From: Levilactobacillus zymae DSM 19395
GTDB taxonomy: Bacteria > Bacillota > Bacilli > Lactobacillales > Lactobacillaceae
Reading direction: 5' to 3'
NCBI RefSeq assembly: GCF_001434115.1
Contig: NZ_AZDW01000022.1
Span: 23,273 to 87,272, forward strand
Length of the DNA stretch: 64,000 nt
Part shown: positions 54,038-63,100 of the stretch, one piece after another
How positions within the stretch are numbered: the stretch's first letter is position 1
How the letters are laid out: each line of letters begins with the position of its first letter
The notes under the pieces: model-generated
What the model saw: only the letters and a program-made list of their open reading frames with translations
The model's database searches: none
What the model was told of the DNA's origin: nothing
Translations under genes and position numbers: made by a program

Positions 54038-55393
54038 ATGTTAACCCTGAACCGACAGAGTCACGAACAACTCTATCATCAACTCTACCGCCAACTACGT
54101 GCCGAGATTGAGACCGGCGTGCGGCAGCCGGGCCAAGTCCTGGCCAGCACCCGCTTTTTGGCTCAGCAACTGCGAGTCAGCCGTAACACGGTCGACCACG
54201 CGTACCAGGACCTGGTCGCGGAAGGCTACGTCGTCAGTAAGCCCGGTGCCGGCTATCACGTGGCCCAGCAGCTCCCCTACCTGACGGACATGAGCGCCCT
54301 GACCCAACCGGCGACCACCGAGAAATTTCGTTACGACTTCACGGAAAGTTACGACCACCTGCGGCTATTTCCTAAGCAGGCCTGGCGTAACGCCGAACAG
54401 GCCATGATGTTCACCGGCCTGCCCCACATCCAACCGGCCAACGGGGACTTGCAGTACCGACGCCAACTGGTGGCCATGCTGGCCCGCGTCAAGGGTATCC
54501 ACGCCACGCCGGAGCAACTGGTGGTCACCAGCGGCTTCAACGAGGCGGCCGGCATCATCGCCAACCTCCTGCCCGAACTGACCGCGGGCCAACTCGGGGT
54601 AGCCAATCCCACGGCGCCCAACGCCCGCCACGTGTGGCCGCGCTTAGACGTGCCTACGGTGCCCTTCACCCCGGAAACGCCGCCCACGACCTGGCCGGCG
54701 GCGTTGGGTTACCTCCTGACGCCCACGCACAACTTCCCCACCAGCTACGGCTTCACGGTCGCCGAACGACACCGTCTGACCACCTGGGCCCAGGCGAAAC
54801 ACCGGTACCTGATCGAACTGGACACCGACGGCACGTTGGACTACGGTGGCACCCCCGCGCCGGCGTTAACCCACGACTATCCCGAGCGAACGTTTTATTA
54901 CAGTAACTACGACGACACGTTGGGGTCGGCGCTGTGCCTAGGTTTTCTGGTGATTCCCGCGGACCTGGTGCCGACCTACCAGGCGAAATACAGCAAGTTA
55001 CCCAACCGTAATTCTCAGTGGCAACAGCAAATCGTCAGCCACCTCATCGCTAACGACGCGTTAGAACGCTTTATGCGCCAGCTCACGCTAGTCTACGCTA
55101 ACCGCCGGCAACTCCTCTTAGACACCCTGCAAACGGCCTTTGGCGCCGCGCTGGTGCCCATGGGTGCGCCCGCGGGAACGTTCGTGACCCTGCACTTGAC
55201 CACCGGCGAACGGGCCAGTGACGTCATCGCCACGGCGGCCCAAGCCGGGGTCGGTCTCGTGGACCCCGATCGTTGCTGGGTCGACCTGCACGAGGACTAC
55301 CAGAGCCTGGTCTTGAGCTTTCGCCAGGTCGACGATGCCCAAATCATCGCGGGGATTCGCGCCTGGCAAACCGTGTGGCACCCCCGCGCTTAA
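54038..55393 (+). CDS. MocR/PdxR-like GntR-aminotransferase regulator lacking the PLP lysine
   Basis: A 451-residue fusion of a GntR winged helix (about 1-75, QPGQVLASTRFLAQQLRVSR) and a class I aminotransferase-like domain. The usual lysine motif GTFSKxLxPxLRLGY reads SNYDDTLGSALCLGF: Lys is replaced by Asp293 and the Arg by Cys300. The EnPxYxG region is also altered (ANPTAPNARH). PLP Schiff-base formation is therefore unlikely, although PTHNFPTSYG keeps the family shape. A different ligand or no ligand is inferred. Divergent from azoR. Confidence 0.85.
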   Translation: MLTLNRQSHEQLYHQLYRQLRAEIETGVRQPGQVLASTRFLAQQLRVSRNTVDHAYQDLVAEGYVVSKPGAGYHVAQQLPYLTDMSALTQPATTEKFRYDFTESYDHLRLFPKQAWRNAEQAMMFTGLPHIQPANGDLQYRRQLVAMLARVKGIHATPEQLVVTSGFNEAAGIIANLLPELTAGQLGVANPTAPNARHVWPRLDVPTVPFTPETPPTTWPAALGYLLTPTHNFPTSYGFTVAERHRLTTWAQAKHRYLIELDTDGTLDYGGTPAPALTHDYPERTFYYSNYDDTLGSALCLGFLVIPADLVPTYQAKYSKLPNRNSQWQQQIVSHLIANDALERFMRQLTLVYANRRQLLLDTLQTAFGAALVPMGAPAGTFVTLHLTTGERASDVIATAAQAGVGLVDPDRCWVDLHEDYQSLVLSFRQVDDAQIIAGIRAWQTVWHPRA

Positions 55394-55478
55394 CAAGGTC
55401 TATTCTACGAGTCTCGCGGGTCGCCCCCAAGCGCCAATTCCGAAAAAAACAGGGGACCAGTTGGCCTCCTGGAACCAC

Positions 55479-55512
55479 GAAAGGGACTGCGAAAAATTCG
55501 CAGTCCCTTTCA
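55479..55512. terminator. Terminator between MocR-like gene and 102-residue gene
   Basis: AAAGGGACTGCGAA/TTCGCAGTCCCTTT with a 3-nt loop. Strong and symmetrical, between convergent genes. Confidence 0.88.
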
Positions 55513-55519
55513 GTCTGGG

Positions 55520-55828
55520 TTACCCGATATGGTTTTCGTGCAAGATGGCGTCGACTTCTTTTTGAATCTCGGCCGGCTTGGCCCATTCCTGAAACTCGGT
55601 AAAGTCTTCGGCGGGCATCTCGTAATTCTCGTTGACGTAATCTTCGTAGGCCTGAACGTGCGGCGTGTGGGCGATGTTCAGTTGTAAGATCCGCACCTGC
55701 TTGATCAAGCCCCGTTCGGCCGCTAATTCCGCGCGCCCGTTTTGGACCATGTCACTGATCTCCATGTATTTTGACCCGTCGAGCCGGGTAATTTCTTCGA
55801 TTAAGGTAAAGGTTTCATGACTTTTCAT
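55520..55828 (-). CDS. Hypothetical 102-residue protein
   Basis: A small acidic soluble protein beginning MKSHETFTLIEEITRLDGSK; no family recognised. AGGAGG lies 10 nt before the ATG. A TATAAT -10 (minus strand, 55857-55862) gives it its own promoter just downstream of the small RNA terminator; read-through from the small RNA is also possible. Confidence 0.65.
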   Translation of the reverse strand: MKSHETFTLIEEITRLDGSKYMEISDMVQNGRAELAAERGLIKQVRILQLNIAHTPHVQAYEDYVNENYEMPAEDFTEFQEWAKPAEIQKEVDAILHENHIG

Positions 55829-55877
55829 TTTAAAACTTCCTCCTCATACTGGTTCCATTATACCGAGTTTTGCGCCA

Positions 55878-55961
55878 AACAAAAACCACTACCAGGGAAT
55901 GGTAGTGGTCGGCATAAGAGAGAAAGAGAATTGATTAGAAGGTAATTATTAATACCTTACA
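55878..55961 (-). ncRNA. Probable CcpA-controlled small RNA with CU-rich centre
   Basis: About 84 nt bounded by a near-consensus promoter and an intrinsic terminator (ACCACTACCA/TGGTAGTGGT, then TTTTGTTT). The 5' part forms AAGGTA/TACCTT (55952-55957 with 55938-55943). The middle is unpaired and pyrimidine-rich: TTCTCTTTCTCTCTTAT. No ORF of note. Two hairpins around a CU-rich centre is a layout seen in Firmicute small RNAs that block ribosome sites. Expression and targets are inferred. Confidence 0.6.
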
Positions 55962-55967
55962 GCTAAT

Positions 55968-55996
55968 AATATACTTGTTTCTGTAAGCGCTGTCAA
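55968..55996 (-). promoter_or_regulatory. Small-RNA promoter with overlapping cre
   Basis: Minus strand: TTGACA (55991-55996), 17 nt, TATATT (55968-55973). TGTAAGCGCTGTCA (plus strand, 55982-55995) matches the cre consensus at every defined position and covers the -35 and spacer, so CcpA should repress. Confidence 0.75.
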
Positions 55997-56208
55997 CACT
56001 TTTCCAATAAAAAGTTAAGCGGTTTCTTCTTTATTCACACAAAAGGCCGGAAAGACAAGCTTTCCGGCCACCATTTAGTCTGCACCAAATGAGAGATAAA
56101 TCCTTGATCGGATTCATTGGGCAACCCGATTAAGGGGGTAAATAAATGGTAAGTTAAAGATACCACTAAAAATGATAGAAATCTATCTATTTTTTAATGT
56201 TTTTTTAA
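55997..56208. other. Gap between small RNA and tagH with terminator hairpins
   Basis: No gene. GGCCGGAAAG/CTTTCCGGCC (56045-56069) with TTTT on the minus strand is a good terminator, probably for tagH. A weaker GATAG/CTATC hairpin with T run lies nearer tagH (about 56170-56195). Confidence 0.65.
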
Positions 56209-57294
56209 TTATTTAACGGTATTGGTGGCGTTAGCGTCGTGCAAGACCGTTTCGGGGTGCACCAGGTTCGACGGATGCTGGATCACGTCGCCCACGGAAT
56301 GGCCCGACACGTTAACCAAGCAGACCAGCACGAACAAGATACCGACCGCCGTGGTCAGAATCCGGTTGCCCACGCTCATCTTTTCGCTGATGACGGAACC
56401 GTAGAAGTCCTTTTTGACCTCGCTTGCCACGTTGGCGTTGTCCGGTTCGGCCTTTTGGCGTTCGTCGGTGACTTCCTTTTGGTAGGCGTCGATATCAAAG
56501 GCCTTCTGGTTGGCCTTCATCTGGCGTTGGAAGTGCTTCTTTTCCTTCTTGGTTTGAGCCTTGAACCACTTGGTAAAGCCCCGGTAATCCTTGACCACGG
56601 AAGCCGTGTCGCCGATTTCCTTTAACGTCCCGTAGTGGATCCAGGCGACCCGGTCACAGAGGATTTCGATTTGCTTCAAGGAGTGACTGACGAAGATGAT
56701 GGTCTTGCCCTCGTCCTTGAATTCCGCAATCTTGTCCACACACTTCTGGTAGAAGGTGTCATCCCCGACGGATAACGCTTCGTCGATGATCAGGATGTCG
56801 GGGTTCACGTGGACCGCGATGGAAAAGCCCAGCCGTGACTTCATCCCGGAGGAGTAGCTCTTGACCGGCTGGTACAGGAAATCACCAATGTCGGCAAAGG
56901 AGACGATGTCGTCCATCAACGCGTCGATTTCGGGATTGGTCAGCCCCTGCATCAACGCCTTCAACCGGATGTTTTCGAGTCCGGTCAGGTTACCCCGCAA
57001 GCCGGCCCCGATGGCGATGATCGAGGTGTCACCCCGCACGTCCACGACCCCGGTAGTTTGGGGGATGATTCCGGAAATAATGTTGGACAACGTGGACTTC
57101 CCGGACCCGTTGACCCCGATCAAGCCCAGCGTTTCGCCCGGCTTAACTTCCAAGGAGATGCCCATTAATGACCAAAAATGGGGCACCTTGCTATTGCGTA
57201 ACGAGAAAAACGACCGTAATTTTTCGGACTGACTCTTGTACAAGTCGTATTCCTTGGTCACGTTTTGGACCTTAATTTTATATGCATTATCCAT
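56209..57294 (-). CDS. tagH: Teichoic acid export ATP-binding protein
   Basis: A 361-residue ATPase of the TagH type that powers export of wall teichoic acid or a related polymer. Walker A is GVNGSGKSTLSN, signature SYSSGMKSRLGFSIA, Walker B ILIIDEALSVGD. A charged linker and one C-terminal membrane helix (GNRILTTAVGILFVLVCLVN) follow, with a short outside tail, as in TagH. The partner permease tagG is not adjacent and must be elsewhere. Confidence 0.92.
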   Translation of the reverse strand: MDNAYKIKVQNVTKEYDLYKSQSEKLRSFFSLRNSKVPHFWSLMGISLEVKPGETLGLIGVNGSGKSTLSNIISGIIPQTTGVVDVRGDTSIIAIGAGLRGNLTGLENIRLKALMQGLTNPEIDALMDDIVSFADIGDFLYQPVKSYSSGMKSRLGFSIAVHVNPDILIIDEALSVGDDTFYQKCVDKIAEFKDEGKTIIFVSHSLKQIEILCDRVAWIHYGTLKEIGDTASVVKDYRGFTKWFKAQTKKEKKHFQRQMKANQKAFDIDAYQKEVTDERQKAEPDNANVASEVKKDFYGSVISEKMSVGNRILTTAVGILFVLVCLVNVSGHSVGDVIQHPSNLVHPETVLHDANATNTVK

Positions 57295-57452
57295 GAATTA
57301 AACTTCCTAACTCAATTATTAGCGTGCCGCGTCCCAGACTGGTCCGCCGCTTAATCTGTAGTATTATACCAGAAAATCCAGGTCAACGGGCGGATTCCCC
57401 GTTGAGCTTAGACATTTCTTTAGCCGCGGTAACTTAACTCCCCCATTATACT

Positions 57453-57487
57453 AAAAACCCACGACAAAACAACTCGTCGTGGGTTTC
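57453..57487 (-). terminator. Terminator after the GH73 autolysin
   Basis: AAACCCACGAC/GTCGTGGGTTT with a 10-nt loop, then TTT on the minus strand. Confidence 0.85.
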
Positions 57488-57497
57488 CCTATTAGCC

Positions 57498-58928
57498 TTA
57501 ATTCAATGCCCGGGCATCCACCCAGTACTTGGTCTTATCACCGCTGAACTGAATGCGATACCAGGTGGTCTTGTACGCTGGCTTGGTACCAATCTGGTCA
57601 AAGGTCACTTTGGTGCCGACCTTGGCCTGACTGGGCCATTTTAATTCTTGTTGGTTAAAGTGGGTCTTCTTAACGTGATTGTACACGTGATACTTGGTGT
57701 ACTTCTTGCTCAACGTCCGGGTCCCAGTGGTCTTGGTGTAGGCCACGTAATCGTATTGGGGACTAGCCGTCGTCCGGTCCGCAGCAACCCAGTATTTGGC
57801 CTTAGCTACCCCGATACGGTACCAGGTGCTCTTGACCCCATCCTGGGTCTTCACGGCTTGTTGGTCGGCCGTGTAGCTCTTGGCCGTAAGCTGACTCAAG
57901 GCGCCCTGCGACTTCGCTAAGTACGGGGAATTAAACACGTGGTTGTAGTAGTCCCCACTGGTGGTACTCAGCTTAACGGTCGCCTTCCCCGTCGTGTATT
58001 TCACGGTCGGGAGCGTCAACGCGGAACGATAGACCCAATACTTCTTCGCCGATTTAGCCGGCGACAGGGTCACCCGGTACCAGGTGGTCTTCTTCCCGGT
58101 CGTGGGGTCCTTTTTGACGCCCCGCATGTTCAGGTAGACCAACTGGCCCGTCCCCACCTTGAGCTTGCTCCAAGCGGTCTTGGTGACCTTCTCGCGAGTG
58201 CCCTTGATGTGGTTGTAGGCTCGATAGCTGGTGTACTTGCTGCTCAACCGGGCCGTCTGGGTCCCGCTAGCCCCGTAATACTTGGCCGTGGCGTAGGTGA
58301 CCGGTTGCACGGTCGAGGCACTGCTAGATGAACTAGCGGCACTAGACGACGAACTGGTCGTGGTGCTGGCCTTCTTATCCAGGCTTGCTAAATCGTACTG
58401 TTGAATCAGGGAGATCAGCGAGGCCCCATACTGGGGCGACGTCGCGTAAGTCCCCGTTAGCGCGTTCGCCGCGGCCTCGTAAGTCGCCGCGTTTTCGCGC
58501 CAGGTGCCACTATAATAAGCGGTGTTATAGCTCAACCCATTACGCAAGAGCTTGGCGTTATCGGTCATTGACGCCTTGGCATTGGGATACTTCCGGAAGT
58601 TGGCCGACGTAGTGTAGAGTTTCCCGTTGGCGTCGTATTCGGACGTTTCCATGCTGACCGATTGGCCGTTATAACTGCCCTTGATGCCAAAGTAATTGTT
58701 GGCCTGTAAGGTAAGCTGACTGGTGCCCCAGGCGCTCTCTAACGCCGCTTGGGCCATCATGACGGACGGATACAATTTATATTGATTGGCCACCGTCTTC
58801 ACGGGGCTTTTTAATTTCGAAATGAAGGTCTGTTGGGTGGTCGCCGCATGACTGGTCACCCCAACCGCACTCCCGAGGCCCACGCCGATAATCGCCACGG
58901 CGATGAGCCACTGTTTGCTTCCTTTCAT
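57498..58928 (-). CDS. Secreted GH73 N-acetylglucosaminidase with GW/SH3-like repeats
   Basis: A 476-residue autolysin. Signal peptide MKGSKQWLIAVAIIGVGLGS ends at SHAA. The GH73 domain (about 33-185) has catalytic Glu64 in QAALESAWGTS and NNYFGIKG. A Ser/Ala-rich linker precedes three repeats with WYR(V/I) and YHVYNHVK-like pieces, related to GW modules that bind lipoteichoic acid. It cleaves peptidoglycan glycan strands, probably for cell separation. Confidence 0.9.
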   Translation of the reverse strand: MKGSKQWLIAVAIIGVGLGSAVGVTSHAATTQQTFISKLKSPVKTVANQYKLYPSVMMAQAALESAWGTSQLTLQANNYFGIKGSYNGQSVSMETSEYDANGKLYTTSANFRKYPNAKASMTDNAKLLRNGLSYNTAYYSGTWRENAATYEAAANALTGTYATSPQYGASLISLIQQYDLASLDKKASTTTSSSSSAASSSSSASTVQPVTYATAKYYGASGTQTARLSSKYTSYRAYNHIKGTREKVTKTAWSKLKVGTGQLVYLNMRGVKKDPTTGKKTTWYRVTLSPAKSAKKYWVYRSALTLPTVKYTTGKATVKLSTTSGDYYNHVFNSPYLAKSQGALSQLTAKSYTADQQAVKTQDGVKSTWYRIGVAKAKYWVAADRTTASPQYDYVAYTKTTGTRTLSKKYTKYHVYNHVKKTHFNQQELKWPSQAKVGTKVTFDQIGTKPAYKTTWYRIQFSGDKTKYWVDARALN

Positions 58929-59024
58929 GATGTTTCCCCCTTAAAATCGCTTTCAGAACAAGAATACCATAATTCCTGAAACTGGCGGCGAAAATTTATC
59001 GAGGAAACGGCGGAAATTTGCGGT

Positions 59025-59750
59025 TTACTTGAGCTGGCTAGCGGCCGCTTCGTCCAAAATCACGTGAACGTTCGGATGCGTCTGCAAAAAGCTGGCTGGT
59101 ACGTCGGGGGTGACCGGACCTTGTAACATCGCGGCTACCGCGGCGGCCTTGGCTTCACCGTAGGCCACAATCAGGATTTCCTTGGCCTGTAAAATGGAGC
59201 CAATGCCCATCGAATAAGCGTAACGGGGAACCTCATCTTCGTTGTCGAAGAAGCGGGCGTTCGCGTCAATCGTGGATTGCGTCAGGGCCACTTTATGCGT
59301 CGTGGAATGTTCGTCGGTACCGGGTTCGTTAAAGCCCACGTGACCGTTGCGACCTAACCCTAACAATTGTAAATCGATGGGGTTGGCAGCGATGATGTCA
59401 TCGTAGCGCTTGGTTTCGGCCGCCGCGTCGGCGTTCAGGCCATCGGGCACGTAGGAGTGGGCAAACGGCTTGGCGTTAAACAGGTGTTGTTGCATGAAGT
59501 ACCGGTAGCTTTGCGGATGATCCGGGCCTAAGCCCACGTATTCGTCCAGGTTCACGGAGGTCAATTGGCTGAAGTCTAAGTCACTGGCTACAAGTTGTTG
59601 ATAGATGGAAATCGGCGTACTCCCGGTAGCTAAACCTAAGACCTTAGCCCCGGCGGTCAACGCCTGTTGAAAGATCTGGAAGCCAGCCTTCCCACCAGCG
59701 GCTTGGTCCTTCACGATTTGAACGTGCATGTTTTGTAATTGCGTCATCAT
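59025..59750 (-). CDS. nagB: Glucosamine-6-phosphate deaminase
   Basis: A 241-residue enzyme converting glucosamine 6-phosphate to fructose 6-phosphate and ammonia. Motifs: [15 protein letters not shown] (phosphate binding), [10 protein letters not shown] (catalytic Asp) and [16 protein letters not shown] (catalytic His). It is a single gene. Its leader carries GAGAGAAAGG, which is complementary to the small RNA at 55.9 kb, and its promoter overlaps a NagR-like palindrome half. No nagA is adjacent. Confidence 0.95.
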   Translation of the reverse strand: MMTQLQNMHVQIVKDQAAGGKAGFQIFQQALTAGAKVLGLATGSTPISIYQQLVASDLDFSQLTSVNLDEYVGLGPDHPQSYRYFMQQHLFNAKPFAHSYVPDGLNADAAAETKRYDDIIAANPIDLQLLGLGRNGHVGFNEPGTDEHSTTHKVALTQSTIDANARFFDNEDEVPRYAYSMGIGSILQAKEILIVAYGEAKAAAVAAMLQGPVTPDVPASFLQTHPNVHVILDEAAASQLK

Positions 59751-59787
59751 TCTGCATCCAACCTTTCTCTCTTAATGGTATAGCCCA

Positions 59788-59816
59788 ATTATAATCGCTC
59801 TAGACCAGTTTTGCAA
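59788..59816 (-). promoter_or_regulatory. nagB promoter with NagR-like site
   Basis: Minus strand: TTGCAA (59811-59816), 17 nt, TATAAT (59788-59793). The spacer holds CTGGTCTAGAGC, close to the GntR/NagR operator core TGGTCTAGACCA. Confidence 0.6.
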
Positions 59817-59894
59817 GAAAATGTCTCAACATTCGTGTTGACCCGCAAATCATTAACTCACTTATTAGGCTAGTGGCCGCCAATTTTTCCAAAT

Positions 59895-59935
59895 AAATAA
59901 GACGGTGATCCGTGTGAGCGGATCCCGTCTTATTT
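59895..59935 (-). terminator. Terminator of the 40-residue gene
   Basis: AAATAAGACGG..GATCC pairs with GGATC..CCGTCTTATTT. The gene's stop codon lies in the 5' arm. Confidence 0.75.
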
Positions 59936-60052
59936 CCGACGAACGCCTCGTCGGTTGGCATTTAATTCATTTTGCTGTTTCCGGAACTTTTCGAACGTGG
60001 CGTCCCGTTGCTTCTGGTTCTTGTGTGAATTTTCGCGTTTCGTGTACTTCAT
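59930..60052 (-). CDS. 40-residue basic small protein
   Basis: Begins MKYTKRENSHKNQKQRDATF and ends ANRRGVRRK; strongly basic and polar. AGAGGGTG lies 6 nt before the ATG at 60052, and a terminator overlaps the end. A -10-like TATAGT is upstream (about 60090). No family recognised; the composition suggests RNA or ribosome contact. Confidence 0.65.
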   Translation of the reverse strand: MKYTKRENSHKNQKQRDATFEKFRKQQNELNANRRGVRRK

Positions 60053-60196
60053 GGTCGTCACCCTCTTCTCGTTTGTGTTATGGAAACACTATATAACGAA
60101 AAGTTAGGGAACGCAAGATTTTAAGCTTAAGTCACTTAGCTGCGCCGCGCAACCAAAAGAACCGATTTTACGGCCACGTCACGCCCGACCGCGGTC

Positions 60197-63100
60197 TTAG
60201 TTGCGTTGCCGCCGCCATGCCGTGAGGCCAAACACGCCGAGCAATAAACCTAACAGGGATAAGCCTGCTGGTGCTTGTTCACCGGTTTGCGGTAACGTGG
60301 TGTGCTTGCCAGCTAAGCCTGGTAAGACCACTTGTTGGTTGGTCGTCTTGTCTGCCGGCGTCATGGTCAGCACAGTCTTGCCGTGACCCTGGCCCGTTGC
60401 GGTGGTCTGAACCACGCTGGCCTGACCACTCGCGTAACGTCCCCGTGCGGCCTTGGCAACTTGTTGTTTAGCCGCCGCTAAGTCGTGCGTTGGGGCTTTC
60501 TTAGTGGCCTTCTTAGTAGCCGGCTTAGTCGTCCGGGTCGATTGGTCCGCCTTGGTGGCCGTGGTTGGTGCTGTGACGGGTTGACTAATTGGCGTAGCCG
60601 TTGAAGTCGTTGGCGCTGTTGGTTCCGTTGGGGTTACCGGCGTGGTTGGCTCCGTTGGTTCCGTTGGCGTTACCGGTGTGGTTGGCTCCGTCGGTTTCGT
60701 TGGGGTTACCGGCGTGGTTGGCTCCGTCGGTTTCGTTGGCGTTACCGGTGTGGTTGGCTCCGTCGGTTTCGTTGGGGTCACTGGCGTCGTTGGTTCCGTT
60801 GGCGTTACTGGCGTTGTCGGTTTAGCCGCATCCAGTAAGGCTTGCAATGCCTTAGCCCGTTCAATCGGGACCTGAGCATCGGCCTGTTGTTGGGCAGTCT
60901 GAGCGGCAGCCAGTGCGGCTTGGGCGGCCTTAACCTTTTGCGTGGCGGCGGCTAACGTGGCAGCCGTGGCCGTGGCGTTAGTCTTGGCGTTGGCCAGTTC
61001 GGCTTCGGCGGCCTTCAGCGCTGCCAAGGCGTCTTGGTAGGCTTTAGTGGCCGCTGCTAAGGCTTGGGTCTTCGTTTCCAAATTTTGAGCATCTTGGGCT
61101 TGAACCTTCTGGTCGGCCGCTAATTTATCCTTAGCCGTTTGTAAGGCTTGGTTGGTCGTGTCCAAATTGGTTTTAGCCGTAGTCAAGTTCTGCGCACTCT
61201 TTTGGTAGTCGGCTAACGTGGCGTTCAACGCGTCAAGTTTGGTGGTATCGGTCTTCGTCGTGTCCTGGTCTTGAGCTAACTTGGTGGTTAAATCGTTAAC
61301 CCGAGTGTTAGCGGCCGTTAGGGAGTTAGCGGCCGTGGTTGCGGCCGTTTGCGAAGCTGCGGCCTTAGTTTGAGCAGCTTTTAAGGCAGTTTGAGCGGCA
61401 GTGGCGGCCTGTTGATCAGTCCTCAAAGTCTTGGTTAACTCGTTCACCTTGGCTCGCTGAGCTGTCACGTCATTGTTGGCTTTAGTTTGTGCGTCTGTAT
61501 CGGTTACCAATTGCGCTTGCTGTGTCGTTAAAGTAGTACTCAACTTCGTCGCCACAGCCTGAACTTCATCAACTTTATTTTGGGCAGCGGTTAAGTTAGA
61601 TTCAGCCTCTTTATTTGTATTAATTGTTCTCTTGGCTAAAGCCAAAATATTTTGCGTATTGGACTCAGCGATACTTAGTGGCCGATAGTTCGCATCGAGC
61701 GCCTTATCCGTTACCCCTGGTGTAGGAATCCCAGCTAATGACATAACGTCTCTATTGAATTTAGCGTTTGTCGGAATATAGGCCGGCGTATCCGTCACAA
61801 TTTCAAAATGATCTTGACCTAATTTATCAAAACTGGTTCCCAAATAACTGGCTGCCGTTGGTTCATATTGCCCGGCTAAAGCCAGTGCATGTCCAAATGA
61901 GGAGTCCTGGTCTTTAAGCATCATGTCCCGGATAGTGTTATAGACGGCTTCCTTTAATTGATCCATGTTCCCGGCGATTTTTCCCGTACTATCCGGTGCA
62001 ATGTTGACGTACCCGTTTCCCAGACTTTCGTAATAATTATCGTCCGCATTCAAACCATATTTCGCATCACCCGCAACTTTAGTAATAGCCGCTACGTCGT
62101 GAGCATGTTTCTGACTCAGATTCCAATTATCTTGATTGTACTGAGTTGCAATATCGTTAGCAAAATCCACGGCCCCCTGCGTGACTGCTGTCGTCGTATT
62201 TCCTAACGCCGTCCGAATTTGGTTGACCATATCCGCGGTAAACATCGATAATTCATTACGCTGTTGACCCGTTAAAGCCGCGATGTCAGAAAAAGTAATC
62301 TGTTGGTCATAGCTATTCCCGTGATAGACATTTCCAGTAACTGCTTGGGTGAGGGCTGGGGTTCCAGCTTGAATGGCCGTCGTTACCGCCACTTGATCTG
62401 CCGCTAATTCGTCTGCAGCAACGTGATTCAATTGGTCCATTTCTACCTTATTCATCGCTGTGGCAATATTGGCTAACGCTTCTTTGTACCCCGTAGGCAA
62501 CGTGATTGTATTGGCCACCGTCGTACTCTTCAGACTGTTATACCGGTCAATTTGGGCCTCATTAACGTCAACCGCAATTTGGGCAATTTGCCGATCGCTT
62601 AACGCCTGAGTAAGAGTAGCTGCACTATCCTGGGCCGCTTTCAAGGCAGCTTGAGCGTCGGCTAAGTCAGCTGCGTTCTTGGTAACGGCCGTTTTGGTTT
62701 CAGCAATATTATTCTGATCGGTCGCGATGGCCTCCTTGGCCGTTTGCGCAGCCGCGTTAGACGCCGAAATGGCCGTCTGCTGATTAGCTAATGCCGCATT
62801 ATCTTGAGCGACTTGCTGATTAACCTGCGCAACTTGATTTTGGGCCGATTCGGCGGCAGCTTGGTCAGTTTGAGCAGCCTGTGCTGCTTTCGTTGCCGTG
62901 GATTGGGCTGCTTGCTGAGCAGTTTTTGCTTTGTCAATGGCGGCTTGATCTGTCTGTTCCGTCGTCTTATCTTTAGCGATTTTGGCCGTAGTTTGTGTAA
63001 TTTGATTCTTAGTGGTCTGAACGTTTGTCGGTGTCGCATTCTGTGCAGCCTGTTGGGCTTTATCATACGCCGTTTGGGCGTCTTGTTGCTTTTGCGCTGC

